Assembly: GCF_045862395.1 (NCBI RefSeq)
Contig: NZ_AP023087.1
Location: forward strand, 3,286,001 to 3,350,000
Direction: 5' to 3'
Length of the DNA stretch: 64,000 nucleotides
From: Marinicellulosiphila megalodicopiae
Lineage (GTDB): Bacteria; Pseudomonadota; Gammaproteobacteria; Pseudomonadales; Natronospirillaceae
Below the pieces are notes generated by a model. It was not told the DNA's origin. It searched no databases and worked only from the letters and a program-made list of their open reading frames with translations. The position numbers were made by a program, and so were the translations under genes. Positions 1 through 7,829 of this stretch are shown here, piece by piece; position 1 is the first letter of the stretch; each line of letters begins with the position of its first letter.

Positions 1-437
1 TATTTTTTAATTTATTACATAAAAACAGGGCTAACCTAAAAGCAATAATTGACTAGTCAATTCACATTCCATCAAACTCACACCATCGTAAATTCATACA
101 AAAAATAGTACCAAGATTAAATCTAGACTTCACACATCATGACTGACTGCGATAAATGAAGCCATGATTTGACGCGATTCATTTAGATTAAGGAACTTCT
201 CATTTAGAAATATTTTTTCAACGAGTTAGTTAGACACAAAGTGCACGGCGGTTGTCGAAGTGAAATGACTGGTTCTTTTCGAGACGATCAAAAGTTTTAT
301 GTTCCTGCAAAACCAGAGAATTACTAAGACACCCATACCAAATTAGCAACCTCAACTTATAGATTGTTAAACAAATAATTGCCAATTACTATTTTATCCA
401 TAATATTAATTAACACTAGCTTTACAACCAAGCTAAT
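1..437. other. AT-rich stretch without a recognisable gene
   Basis: This stretch lies downstream of the minus-strand gene at 438-1469. I see no open frame of useful length, no tRNA-like fold and no strong terminator. It may be the 3' flank of the effector/immunity-like block or the edge of a further gene outside the window. Confidence 0.5.
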
Positions 438-1469
438 TTAATCAATAGTTTCTTCGATTATTTCTATTGTTGAATCCATTGTTTTGCTATTAAAAAACTC
501 TAAAATCTCGTCGTAATCTGTAACAATATATCTATACACTCTTCTCCCTCCATTTACTCTAACACTCTTTGACTTAACTATTTTGTATTCCGCCCATCCA
601 TTTTTTGAATAAAACTGAAGACAATATGATGACTCAGAATTCAAACCCTGTTTAATGTTACGATGTATTATCCTCAACTCCCCACTGAACCCTTTTTTGT
701 AAAACATAAAAATATTATAAAACACCAAAACAGTAGCAAATAAATATAAACCATTAACTGTAAAAATATTATTTATTATTAAATGAACCACATAAAAAAA
801 CACAAACACAATAGAGAATATAATTATTCCTACATCACCATCATTTTTACTTTTAAATACCTCACCATTTACAAAATTAGTAGTTTTTCGTGGTATGTAA
901 ATTTTATTAATATACAAATATTTAAAAATCTCCATAAATCCAATATTTATTACACGTTTTTTACTTGAAATAATTATTTTTTCTGTAATTACTTTTTCTC
1001 TTGTTAACCGATCAAATTCAGCCTTAGCTTTATTTTCCATATCATTACCCTTAAAATCTTTATACCGCGTCCAATTTGCTTTATCAGTAGATATTAATGA
1101 TTTACTAAATGAAAAACATTGCTGAATTTGAATATACTGATTAGTTTCCTTCTCACTTTTCTCAGTAATTTTAACTATTTTGTAATATTTACTTCTATTT
1201 TTCCTCCACAAATAAATTATTAGTACACATGTAATAATTAACAAATATAAAGGCAACTTCCAAAGCACAATCATATGACTAAGTTCTGGATTATTGATAT
1301 CTTCAAAGTCTTCGAATACAGGAAAAGCAGCAACTATAAAAACCAAACCAACAAATCTAATAAAAATATCCCTATGCATTAAATATTTCTTTTTTAGTGT
1401 AGGTCGGATTGAATTATATCGATAATCTGATCTTTTATTTTTATTATTTTTTTTCATTTTAATACCCAT
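438..1469 (-). CDS. Multi-pass membrane protein of unknown function, paralogue of the neighbour at 1595-2596
   Basis: I do not recognise a family. The 343-residue protein has a basic N-terminus, hydrophobic segments at about residues 36-52, 72-88, 213-236 and 240-257, and a soluble stretch of about 120 residues between the second and third. It is clearly homologous to the next gene: both share RPTLKKKYLM, DINNPELSHM and a conserved C-terminal half. The start is supported by a run of eight G six bases before the ATG. The pair lies just downstream of the vgrG remnant, the position usual for type VI effector or immunity genes, so a role as immunity or accessory membrane protein is an inference from position. 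No signal peptide or catalytic motif is visible. Confidence 0.75.
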   Translation of the reverse strand: MGIKMKKNNKNKRSDYRYNSIRPTLKKKYLMHRDIFIRFVGLVFIVAAFPVFEDFEDINNPELSHMIVLWKLPLYLLIITCVLIIYLWRKNRSKYYKIVKITEKSEKETNQYIQIQQCFSFSKSLISTDKANWTRYKDFKGNDMENKAKAEFDRLTREKVITEKIIISSKKRVINIGFMEIFKYLYINKIYIPRKTTNFVNGEVFKSKNDGDVGIIIFSIVFVFFYVVHLIINNIFTVNGLYLFATVLVFYNIFMFYKKGFSGELRIIHRNIKQGLNSESSYCLQFYSKNGWAEYKIVKSKSVRVNGGRRVYRYIVTDYDEILEFFNSKTMDSTIEIIEETID

Positions 1470-1475
1470 TAATTT

Positions 1476-1530
1476 CCCCCCCCTGCACCCATAAATATAA
1501 CTGGGTACGAGGATGATTTTATTTCATATA
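1476..1530 (-). promoter_or_regulatory. Leader with G8 tract at the ribosome binding site
   Basis: On the minus strand the leader reads through a conserved block (AAATCATCCTCGTACCCAG), a possible ACCCA/TGGGT hairpin, then AGGGGGGGG directly upstream of the ATG at 1469. The same leader precedes the paralogue at 1595-2596. The G run is the only Shine-Dalgarno candidate, so changes in its length could alter translation. That effect is inferred. Confidence 0.4.
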
Positions 1531-1594
1531 TCAAACTAAACCAACATGGCTGTCCCTTGTTGTTGCTGGCCCCCTCTTTAGACCTAATTCAACT

Positions 1595-2596
1595 CTAATC
1601 TGCAATACTTATATTTTCATTCAATGTTTGTTTATTAAAAAACGTTAAGAGCTTATCATATTTCTCTACAGAAATTTCACACCCGCCCTTGCCTCTTTCG
1701 TTCGAAACATATTTCATATGAGTTATTCTATAATCACACCAATCATTATTTAAATATAACTGAAGGTGATATGTTGATTGAAAACATAACCCCTGCCTAA
1801 CATCACGTTTTATTATCCTTAAATCCCCATTGTATTTATTTATTACAACCTTAAAAATATAAAAAAGTACAATTCCAACCACAATTAAATGGACACAATC
1901 CATTGTAAACATAATATCAACCAAAAAGTTAACTATATAAAAAAACATAAATATTAATGCATAAACAATAAGCATACCATCGCTTTTACTCCCGAAAAAT
2001 AATTTCGCTCTCTCCCTGGAATATTTTAAATTGATATGAAATTTATTGTTAAAAATATATTTAAAAAACTCCATCACTCCCATCTTTTTTATTCGGATCT
2101 TACTTGATTCAACAACAGTTTCAGTAATTTCTTTTTCCATAGTCAACCTATCAAAATCAATCATAGCATCTCTTTGCTCATCGATCTCTCTAAGATCTAC
2201 CCAATTTGATTTATCAGTAGGTCCTAACGACTTATTAAATGAAAAACACTGAACAATTTTATAATAATGCTTGGATTTTAATTTTTTATTAGTCACCTTT
2301 ACTATTTTATAATATTTACATCTACTTACTCTCCATAGGTAAAATATTAGCGCACAAGTAACAATCAACAGATAAAATGGAAGTTTCCAAATAACAACCA
2401 TATGACTAAGTTCTGGATTATTGATATCTTCAATATTGTCAAATACTGGAAAAAAAGCAACGATCATGATCAAACTAAGATAACGAAAAAATATATCCCT
2501 AGGCATTAAATATTTCTTTTTTAGGGTCGGTCGAATTATATCAAAACACCCAGTCATGGTTTTATTTTTATTACGTTTTCGCATATTTTTACTCAT
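1595..2596 (-). CDS. Multi-pass membrane protein of unknown function, paralogue of 438-1469
   Basis: Tandem paralogue of the downstream gene, about 333 residues from the chosen start. It has the same plan: basic N-terminus, two N-terminal hydrophobic segments around the DINNPELSHM motif, a soluble middle part, and two C-terminal hydrophobic segments. I chose the ATG at 2596 (MSKNMRKR) because an eight-G run lies four bases upstream; an in-frame ATG 21 bases further upstream lies before that run and is less likely. It sits about 70 bases downstream of the vgrG 3' fragment on the same strand and could be co-transcribed with it. The middle part diverges more between paralogues than the membrane segments, as expected for diversifying immunity-like pairs, but function is unknown. 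Confidence 0.75.
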   Translation of the reverse strand: MSKNMRKRNKNKTMTGCFDIIRPTLKKKYLMPRDIFFRYLSLIMIVAFFPVFDNIEDINNPELSHMVVIWKLPFYLLIVTCALIFYLWRVSRCKYYKIVKVTNKKLKSKHYYKIVQCFSFNKSLGPTDKSNWVDLREIDEQRDAMIDFDRLTMEKEITETVVESSKIRIKKMGVMEFFKYIFNNKFHINLKYSRERAKLFFGSKSDGMLIVYALIFMFFYIVNFLVDIMFTMDCVHLIVVGIVLFYIFKVVINKYNGDLRIIKRDVRQGLCFQSTYHLQLYLNNDWCDYRITHMKYVSNERGKGGCEISVEKYDKLLTFFNKQTLNENISIAD

Positions 2597-2600
2597 TAAT

Positions 2601-2655
2601 CCCCCCCCTGAATACATAAATATAACAGGGTACGGGGATGATTTTATTTTATATT
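2601..2655 (-). promoter_or_regulatory. Leader with G8 tract and CCCTG/CAGGG hairpin
   Basis: This is the homologous leader of the upstream paralogue. Read on the minus strand, CCCTG and CAGGG can pair across about 15 bases, and the CAGGG arm runs into the eight-G tract that serves as ribosome binding site. Pairing could therefore partly mask the site. The leader was evidently duplicated together with the gene. Confidence 0.4.
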
Positions 2656-2669
2656 ACAAACTAAAGAAA

Positions 2670-4478
2670 TCACACAACTTTCAGCACACCACCTTTTCCA
2701 ATCTTAACTGCTTTACCATTAATTACTGCATTTTTTGTAGTAATAGTAAGATTATCAGGATTGAAATTTATTGTATGTTTACCATTTGATAGATGTAATT
2801 TTTGATTCTTTTTAGTTTGAATATGAACACCACCTGTTGATCTTAGTTCGATTTTTTGTTTTTCAAATTTTTTAGACTTTAAAATAATTTCTCCTCCTTT
2901 TTCACCAGCACCTTTGGCAGAACTAATTTCTACTTTATTATCATCCATTGTGAATAAACACCCAGCTTCATCACCTTTAATATCCCAATCACCTTCAGAT
3001 TTTAATTTTTCCACATCAAGTTTTGTACCAATTTTAACCATGTTCTCATTCATAAAAATTTCATTTTTAATTATTTTTCCATCACCTATTGCCATACCAA
3101 TAAAATCTTCTTGCATGACAAATTGTGATGGTCTCAAATGTTCCTCTTTTTGATTCTGTATATTTTCTTTCATTATTCTAGTTAAAACAGCAGCCATGGC
3201 CATGCTAGCCCCGTGCCCAAGACCTACATATGGCGCAGTCCCTTTACCTGACAAACCGCCTGATACAGTAACACCACAACCAATTGCAGCCAATCCTGCC
3301 CCCCATAATTTAATATTTGAGAGTTCTTTTTTCACATCAACAGTGGGATTTGCGTCCTTATCCACCACCATTTCAATTTTTTCAATAGCTTGTGTAAAGC
3401 TACTACTTGAAAAAGCATGATCCTCTTTTTCTACCCAATCATAGTTATTTTCTTTACCAAATTTAATTGAATTATCACCTTTAAACGAAATAGTTTGATC
3501 AAACCCAAACTCAACTTTCCCTCCCCATGACAGAGAAGTACTCATACCAACCATCGCATCCATTTTAAAACCTGCAAAAAATGTTTCTACATCGCCATAA
3601 GAGTAGGTATCTGAGCTGATATGCTCCACACAGGTTCTACGCCAGCCATAACCGGTATCATAAAATGATAAATGGTGTAAAGGTCCCGCATCTTCCGTAC
3701 TCAAACTGCCTTTATTTATAATTAATTTATAAGGGCCGCCATTAATTATTTCGGTTTTTTTGCCTTCAGTTACAGTTGTTCTATTTCCTGAAGTGTAATC
3801 AACCCATCCAGTGCCTGCTGTGTCAATAACAGCCTCTCTGCCATCATTCAAATCTTGTCCGGTATATTTTATTATTTCCGAAGAACTTTCTCCGCCCATC
3901 CTCAAATATGAAACACCCGGTCTTAATGTTGGCTCGGTTTCACCAGTAATTTTTCTAGAAGACATATAAGGCACATTAATTTTAAAGTTGTTTGACCCTT
4001 CATTTTTATAAGTTTCTTGTGATTCAATTGTTTTATTATTTGTGATTATGACTTCATTTTGTTTTTGTTTTTCTAATTCAGAATAATGTTGAACTTCGAT
4101 TGATTTTTTATTGTTGTTTATATCATCGTTCTTTATTTCTCTGTTATTTATTAAATCTGATTTATTTATATTTTGGTTATTTTGCTGCTGCGCAGCACCA
4201 CCAGATGATGTGATCGCAGTAGATTCTTTATTCTCAACGCCATCATTAAAGCTCATCGTAATACCACTGTTGGTTCTTATGATATTACTTTGACTGTTTG
4301 CTGATGTTGTAATGGCTGGTTTAGCTGGATTATGTACTGCGCCTACAATAATTGGACGGTCCACATCACCATTTATACAGGAAATGATTACTTCGGTATC
4401 TTTAATCAGTGGAAAACTGATTCCTGTATGTTCACCTGCTGAAGGTTGTGCCATTCTCACCCATCTTGATGATTGCAT
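2670..4478 (-). pseudogene. vgrG: vgrG 3' part (C-terminal orphan fragment), type VI secretion spike
   Basis: The 602-residue frame matches the C-terminal half of the complete VgrG encoded at 10304-13528. It starts inside the gp5-like OB domain at WVRMAQP and keeps the GDVDRPIIVGAV and SGITMSFNDG motifs. A shared central block follows (SGNRTTVTEGKKTEIING), then a glycine-rich hydrophobic stretch and a beta-rich C-terminal tail. The whole gp27/gp44-like N-terminal half is missing. A TGA lies in frame five codons before the first ATG, at the edge of the intron-bearing repeat unit, so the 5' part was lost or displaced there. The missing half is not found on the other side of the unit. It may be a dead remnant or a silent cassette able to recombine with the intact vgrG. 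Confidence 0.85.
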
Positions 4479-4592
4479 AAAAAAAGGGGGTCAAAGCTTG
4501 ACTTCGGACATCGCTAGTGTGTTCCTGCGGTCTGAAGTCAAATAGAGTAGAAGACAGCCACATCTAAAAAAACATGACAGCCTCCCCTCATC

Positions 4593-4625
4593 AAACCGTA
4601 CGTGCGGTTCTCCCGCATACGGCTT
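4593..4625 (-). ncRNA. Group II intron domain V, copy 1
   Basis: Read on the minus strand, the segment folds as AAGCCGT pairing with ACGGTTT and GCGG pairing with CCGC, with the AGC catalytic triad near the base and a short GAGAA cap. This is the typical domain V pattern. It lies about 20 bases downstream of the maturase stop codon, where domain V belongs. A pyrimidine-rich stretch ending CTACTCTAT about 60 bases further on is a plausible 3' splice region. Confidence 0.85.
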
Positions 4626-4641
4626 TCCGATATCCTTCTTC

Positions 4642-5982
4642 TCAAGCATGCACAACTTTCCAACGCGGTTTTACTGGTGGCTGATACAACCCTAAATAAC
4701 CGTACAAATACTGCCTTGGAAATTTATGATAACTCGCCCCTCTATTTCTCACCTTGTGTCTGTACCTTAGTTGGTGTCGCAGACTTTCTTCCATATAGTA
4801 TCGGATCTTCTTTATTTTTCGATGACCGTAACCATAATAAAAATAATTGCACCAGCCTCTGACTGTTGCATTTAATTGTCTAACCACTTCATTTATCGGT
4901 ACTGGATTCATCGCTCTTCGAGTGTAAAATTTAATCTTCTCACTTACTTTTTTCATCGGTTTCTGTGACGGCTCAACCATCGGGAATACTTTTCCTGATT
5001 GTTTGCTTTTTGCCATTGAAATTTCAAAACCTAGAAAATTAAACTTCTCTTTTAGCGAATCTACCACTTCAGTTTTGTCTCCATTAAGTTGTAAATCTAA
5101 TTTACCCAAAACTTGTGTTAACACTTTATATGATGCATCTGTTTCATTTTTACAAAGAATCACTAAATCGTCAGCGTATCGGACTATTTTCGCTTTTAAT
5201 TTAAATGCTAAATTGTGTTTGTCCCATATTCTATCCAATACATCCAGATAGATATTGGCCAATAATGGCGAGATAACACCACCTTGAGGTGTGCCTAATT
5301 TACTTTTCTTACCACCTGCAATAACCGTTTGTTTTCCGCTCTTTTCTACTTTGATCACCACCGACTTTAACCATTGATTTAATAACGCTAATACTTTCTT
5401 ATCAGAAACTCTCAGCGATACTAACTTCATGAGCTTAACGTGCGCGATGGTATCAAAGTATTTCGACAGGTCAGCATCAATCACTTGTGTATGTCCCGAT
5501 CTTAACGATTGAGTAATACTGTTCATGGCTTGATGAGCCGATCGATTAGGACGAAATCCGTAACTGTTATTACTGAAGCCCGATTCAAAAATTGGTTCAA
5601 TGACAATTTTAACAGCCATTTGGATGATTCGATCTTCAATATTCGGGATACCCAACGGACGAGTTTCGCCATTACCTTTCGGTATGTCGACACGTTTAAT
5701 TGGACTGGATTGATAGGAATTAAATTTAAGCTTAGATTGTAAAATATTTAAGTAACGCCACTTTGATATTTCTCGTTCTATTGTTTCAAATGTCACCCGA
5801 TCTAAACCAGGTTTGCCATTGTTTTTCTTAACAAGTTCGTAAGCATATTGCAGGACATCCAAACGATAAACCTTGTCATAGATTGAATAAAAGCAAAATG
5901 TGGATTGTTGTTTGGCTTTTTGAAATAGTTTCCTCTGAAGGTCACCGACTCGTTTTTTCAAACTGGAAGATGTTAATAGCAT
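4642..5982 (-). CDS. ltrA: Group II intron reverse transcriptase/maturase, copy 1
   Basis: Intron-encoded protein that assists intron splicing and copies the intron into DNA. Visible reverse-transcriptase motifs include IPKGNGETRPLGIPNIEDR, a YGFRPNRS block, TPQGGVISPLLANIYLD and the catalytic YADD at about residue 288 of the longer frame. A maturase X domain follows, with VRGWCNYFYYG and basic residues. No H-N-H endonuclease domain is present. I prefer the ATG at 5982 (MLLTSSSLKKRVGDLQ), matching how this maturase family usually begins; an in-frame GTG at 6036 would add 18 residues that overlap intron RNA. The protein is identical to copy 2 at 7830-9170. Confidence 0.95.
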   Translation of the reverse strand: MLLTSSSLKKRVGDLQRKLFQKAKQQSTFCFYSIYDKVYRLDVLQYAYELVKKNNGKPGLDRVTFETIEREISKWRYLNILQSKLKFNSYQSSPIKRVDIPKGNGETRPLGIPNIEDRIIQMAVKIVIEPIFESGFSNNSYGFRPNRSAHQAMNSITQSLRSGHTQVIDADLSKYFDTIAHVKLMKLVSLRVSDKKVLALLNQWLKSVVIKVEKSGKQTVIAGGKKSKLGTPQGGVISPLLANIYLDVLDRIWDKHNLAFKLKAKIVRYADDLVILCKNETDASYKVLTQVLGKLDLQLNGDKTEVVDSLKEKFNFLGFEISMAKSKQSGKVFPMVEPSQKPMKKVSEKIKFYTRRAMNPVPINEVVRQLNATVRGWCNYFYYGYGHRKIKKIRYYMEESLRHQLRYRHKVRNRGASYHKFPRQYLYGYLGLYQPPVKPRWKVVHA

Positions 5983-6334
5983 AATGCAATCATCTGAGCC
6001 TTTTCCTCTTTGGTTACATGAATAAAGTAGAGCCACTTCCCTTGGGTGTCGTTATGTTGTCGCTCACCCTCAAACGGTACTATTAGCCCCTCTGACTTCC
6101 AATAAAGCCCGTCATCATTTCGCTCTTCGCTTATAAATGACCGTTGATTCTGCAAAAATCACCTTATTGGATCTCCCGTCCTGCACAATGTATCTTCCAC
6201 CACATACCACTCTTATAACCCCGAAGGACTCTTTCGTTCATGCTCATTAAACATGTTTGTGACTGTCTAAAAAAGACAGATTAGAAATCATATTTTTGAT
6301 TGAAAGATGACAGCTTTCCCCTTCAAATCAGAGA

Positions 6335-6539
6335 GTCAGCGTCCTTATTTAGTTAACGAGGCTAAACAGATTCACTTGCGTTGCGGTCTGCGGTTTCGCC
6401 TTTGAAAAACTTACAGCATCCAATTACTTGAACACTGCTTTTCAGTGCTACCTAGGTGAATGAGTAATTCCTAGGACAGGACTTTAACCCGCTAGATATA
6501 TTGCCGGTAACGGCGTACGATTTGACCCTATTGAATTTC
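6335..6539. repeat. 205-bp structured repeat R, copy 1
   Basis: The repeat starts GTCAGCGTCCTTATTT and ends GACCCTATTGAATTTC. Inside it are short perfect hairpins: CACTG/CAGTG, CCTAGG repeated across 13 bases, and GCCG/CGGC. Copies lie at 6568-6787 and 9523-9727. Copies 1 and 2 sit at the outer edge of the intron units; the third is free of an intron. The last 18 bases are repeated once more directly after this copy (6540-6557). The pattern resembles a non-autonomous mobile element or insertion-sequence end; I cannot assign a family. Confidence 0.75.
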
Positions 6540-6567
6540 TTGACCCTATTGAATTTCAGGTCAAAGG

Positions 6568-6787
6568 GTCAGCGTCCTTATTTGGTTAACGAGGCGCTAT
6601 TAAATTCAAAAGAGTAGATTCACTTGCGTTGCGGTCTGCGGTTTTGCCTTTGAAAAACTTACAGCATCCAATTACTTGAACACTGCTTTTCAGTGCTACC
6701 TAGGTGAATGAGTAATTCCTAGGACAGGACTTTAACCTGCTAGATATATTGCCGGTAAAGGCGTACGATTTGACCCTATTGAATTTC
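6568..6787. repeat. 220-bp structured repeat R, intron-free copy
   Basis: Same start, hairpins and end as copies 1 and 2, but about 15 bases longer near base 45, and its GCCG/CGGC stem has one changed base (GGTAAAGGC). It is separated from copy 1 by 28 bp, in direct orientation. Because it lacks the adjacent intron, R is an element in its own right rather than part of the intron. Confidence 0.75.
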
Positions 6788-6929
6788 CAGCAAATTCAAT
6801 TCTTAACGGCCTAGCCATACATTACCCGCCCATAATTCAAATACATTAGTATAAGTTAATATCGCGCCACGTCAAATGTAAGGCCTGACCCCAAAAGTAT
6901 TTATGACCCTAATTTTTTTAGGATAGATC

Positions 6930-6951
6930 AAAATGGTTGAATGGCCATTTT
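6930..6951 (-). terminator. Possible terminator after the 145-aa membrane protein gene
   Basis: AAAATGG and CCATTTT pair across eight bases, with T- and A-rich flanks on both sides. The hairpin lies about 110 bases downstream of the minus-strand gene at 7064-7501. The stem is weak. Nothing else gene-like was seen between 6788 and 7063. Confidence 0.35.
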
Positions 6952-7063
6952 TTATTTGTGTCTAAATATTTCAAACGTGTGTGTCAGACTAATGAGACAA
7001 TAAGTTTGTTTAAATTGAGGCTTTTCAAAGTTTAGGAGGTTCCTTGTTATTTACCCTAAATGA

Positions 7064-7501
7064 TTAATATGTATTAATTAAGAATTTCAATATCACTTGT
7101 GAAGTATCTATTTTCAAAATCAATAGCACTACTAATAATGGGAGCAATAACACAAGTAATTTATACTCAACATGTTTATTACCTTTAATATATTTAAAAA
7201 GTACAGAGCCGACCCCTAATAAAAATACATATAAAATAATTGCAAATATGTATATAAAAAACCAAAACTCTCTTAAATAACTCTCCCCGGCTAGCTGGAT
7301 ATAATATGTGAACTGAGTACCACTATTAGAACCAAATTGATAGCTATAAGTTTCATAAGTTATATTTGAATTAATAATCCAACCAACAGGAATAGTAAAA
7401 ATCTCTGGGACAGATATTCCCATTAACACTATAAATATCGTTATCCAAAATACATATTTACCATTTTCTTTCAACAATTCTTTATATGATTTATTTTTCA
7501 T
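7064..7501 (-). CDS. Small three-span membrane protein, paralogue of the protein at 9762-10208
   Basis: I do not recognise a family. The 145-residue protein has hydrophobic segments near residues 18-37, 82-103 and 114-132. A polar loop follows the first span with the pattern IPVGWIINS and ETYSYQFGSNSG. The protein at 9762-10208 shares this loop (VPLSWLTNS, SESYQYGSVSG) and the spacing of the spans, so the two are paralogues. GGAGG seven bases before the ATG supports the start. Position downstream of vgrG suggests an immunity or accessory protein for a VgrG-linked effector; this is inference. The two genes also share a short 3' flank (GTGTGTGTCAGACTAAT and a close variant), so the whole segment appears duplicated. 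Confidence 0.75.
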   Translation of the reverse strand: MKNKSYKELLKENGKYVFWITIFIVLMGISVPEIFTIPVGWIINSNITYETYSYQFGSNSGTQFTYYIQLAGESYLREFWFFIYIFAIILYVFLLGVGSVLFKYIKGNKHVEYKLLVLLLPLLVVLLILKIDTSQVILKFLINTY

Positions 7502-7625
7502 ACATTAACCTCCTTCAATCTAATTAGTGGACAACTACATTCTCTAACATTGGTACTTTATTTTAATAGCTACATGCACCATTTTTATAATTAATGTTTC
7601 ATATTATAAAAAATGGAGCACCTAG

Positions 7626-7705
7626 AAAAAAGGGGGTCAAAGCTTGACTTCGGACATCACTAGAAAGAAAAAGGGGGGTCAAAGCTTGACTTCGGACATC
7701 ACTAG
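7626..7705. repeat. Tandem 42-bp repeat at the edge of intron unit 2
   Basis: The motif AAAGGGGGTCAAAGCTTGAC followed by TTCGGACATCACTAG occurs twice here with a 42-bp period (from about 7626 and 7668) and once at the edge of unit 1 (from 4480). The second copy is the start of unit 2. Each contains the near-palindrome GTCAAAGCTTGAC. The extra copy may mark the earlier end of an element or a failed or partial insertion. Confidence 0.7.
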
Positions 7706-7780
7706 TGCGTTCCTGCGGTCTGAAGTCAAATAGAGTAGAAGACAGCCACATCTAAAAAAACATGACAGCCTCCCCTCATC

Positions 7781-7813
7781 AAACCGTACGTGCGGTTCTC
7801 CCGCATACGGCTT
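7781..7813 (-). ncRNA. Group II intron domain V, copy 2
   Basis: Identical to the domain V at 4593-4625: AAGCCGT/ACGGTTT lower stem with AGC triad, GCGG/CCGC upper stem, short GAGAA cap. It lies directly downstream of the second maturase gene. Confidence 0.85.
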
Positions 7814-7829
7814 TCCGATATCCTTCTTC

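Larger units (their letters stand above)
4480..6540 (-). mobile_element. Intron-bearing repeat unit 1 (group II intron plus flanking repeats)
   Basis: This 2,061-bp segment recurs at 7668-9728 without indels. I noted only a handful of substitutions near its ends, and the encoded maturases are identical. On the minus strand it reads: a 205-bp repeat (6335-6539), a structured non-coding part, a maturase gene, a domain V hairpin, and a terminal block with a TTGACTTC/GAAGTCAA inverted repeat. Sequence similarity defines the boundaries; the exact intron 5' end could not be fixed by eye. The unit abuts the break point of the truncated vgrG. The near identity implies a recent duplication or gene conversion. 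Confidence 0.85.

Noticed and set aside
5973..6155. Minus-strand frame of 60 codons upstream of the maturase (again at 9161-9343)
   Set aside because: It lies in the structured intron RNA 5' of the maturase, has no ribosome binding site of note, and duplicates only because the whole unit is duplicated.
6335..6787. Repeat R as an integron attC site
   Set aside because: I looked for GTTRRRY/RYYYAAC core sites paired across the element. GTTAAC is present, but the required paired cores and a neighbouring integrase are not.
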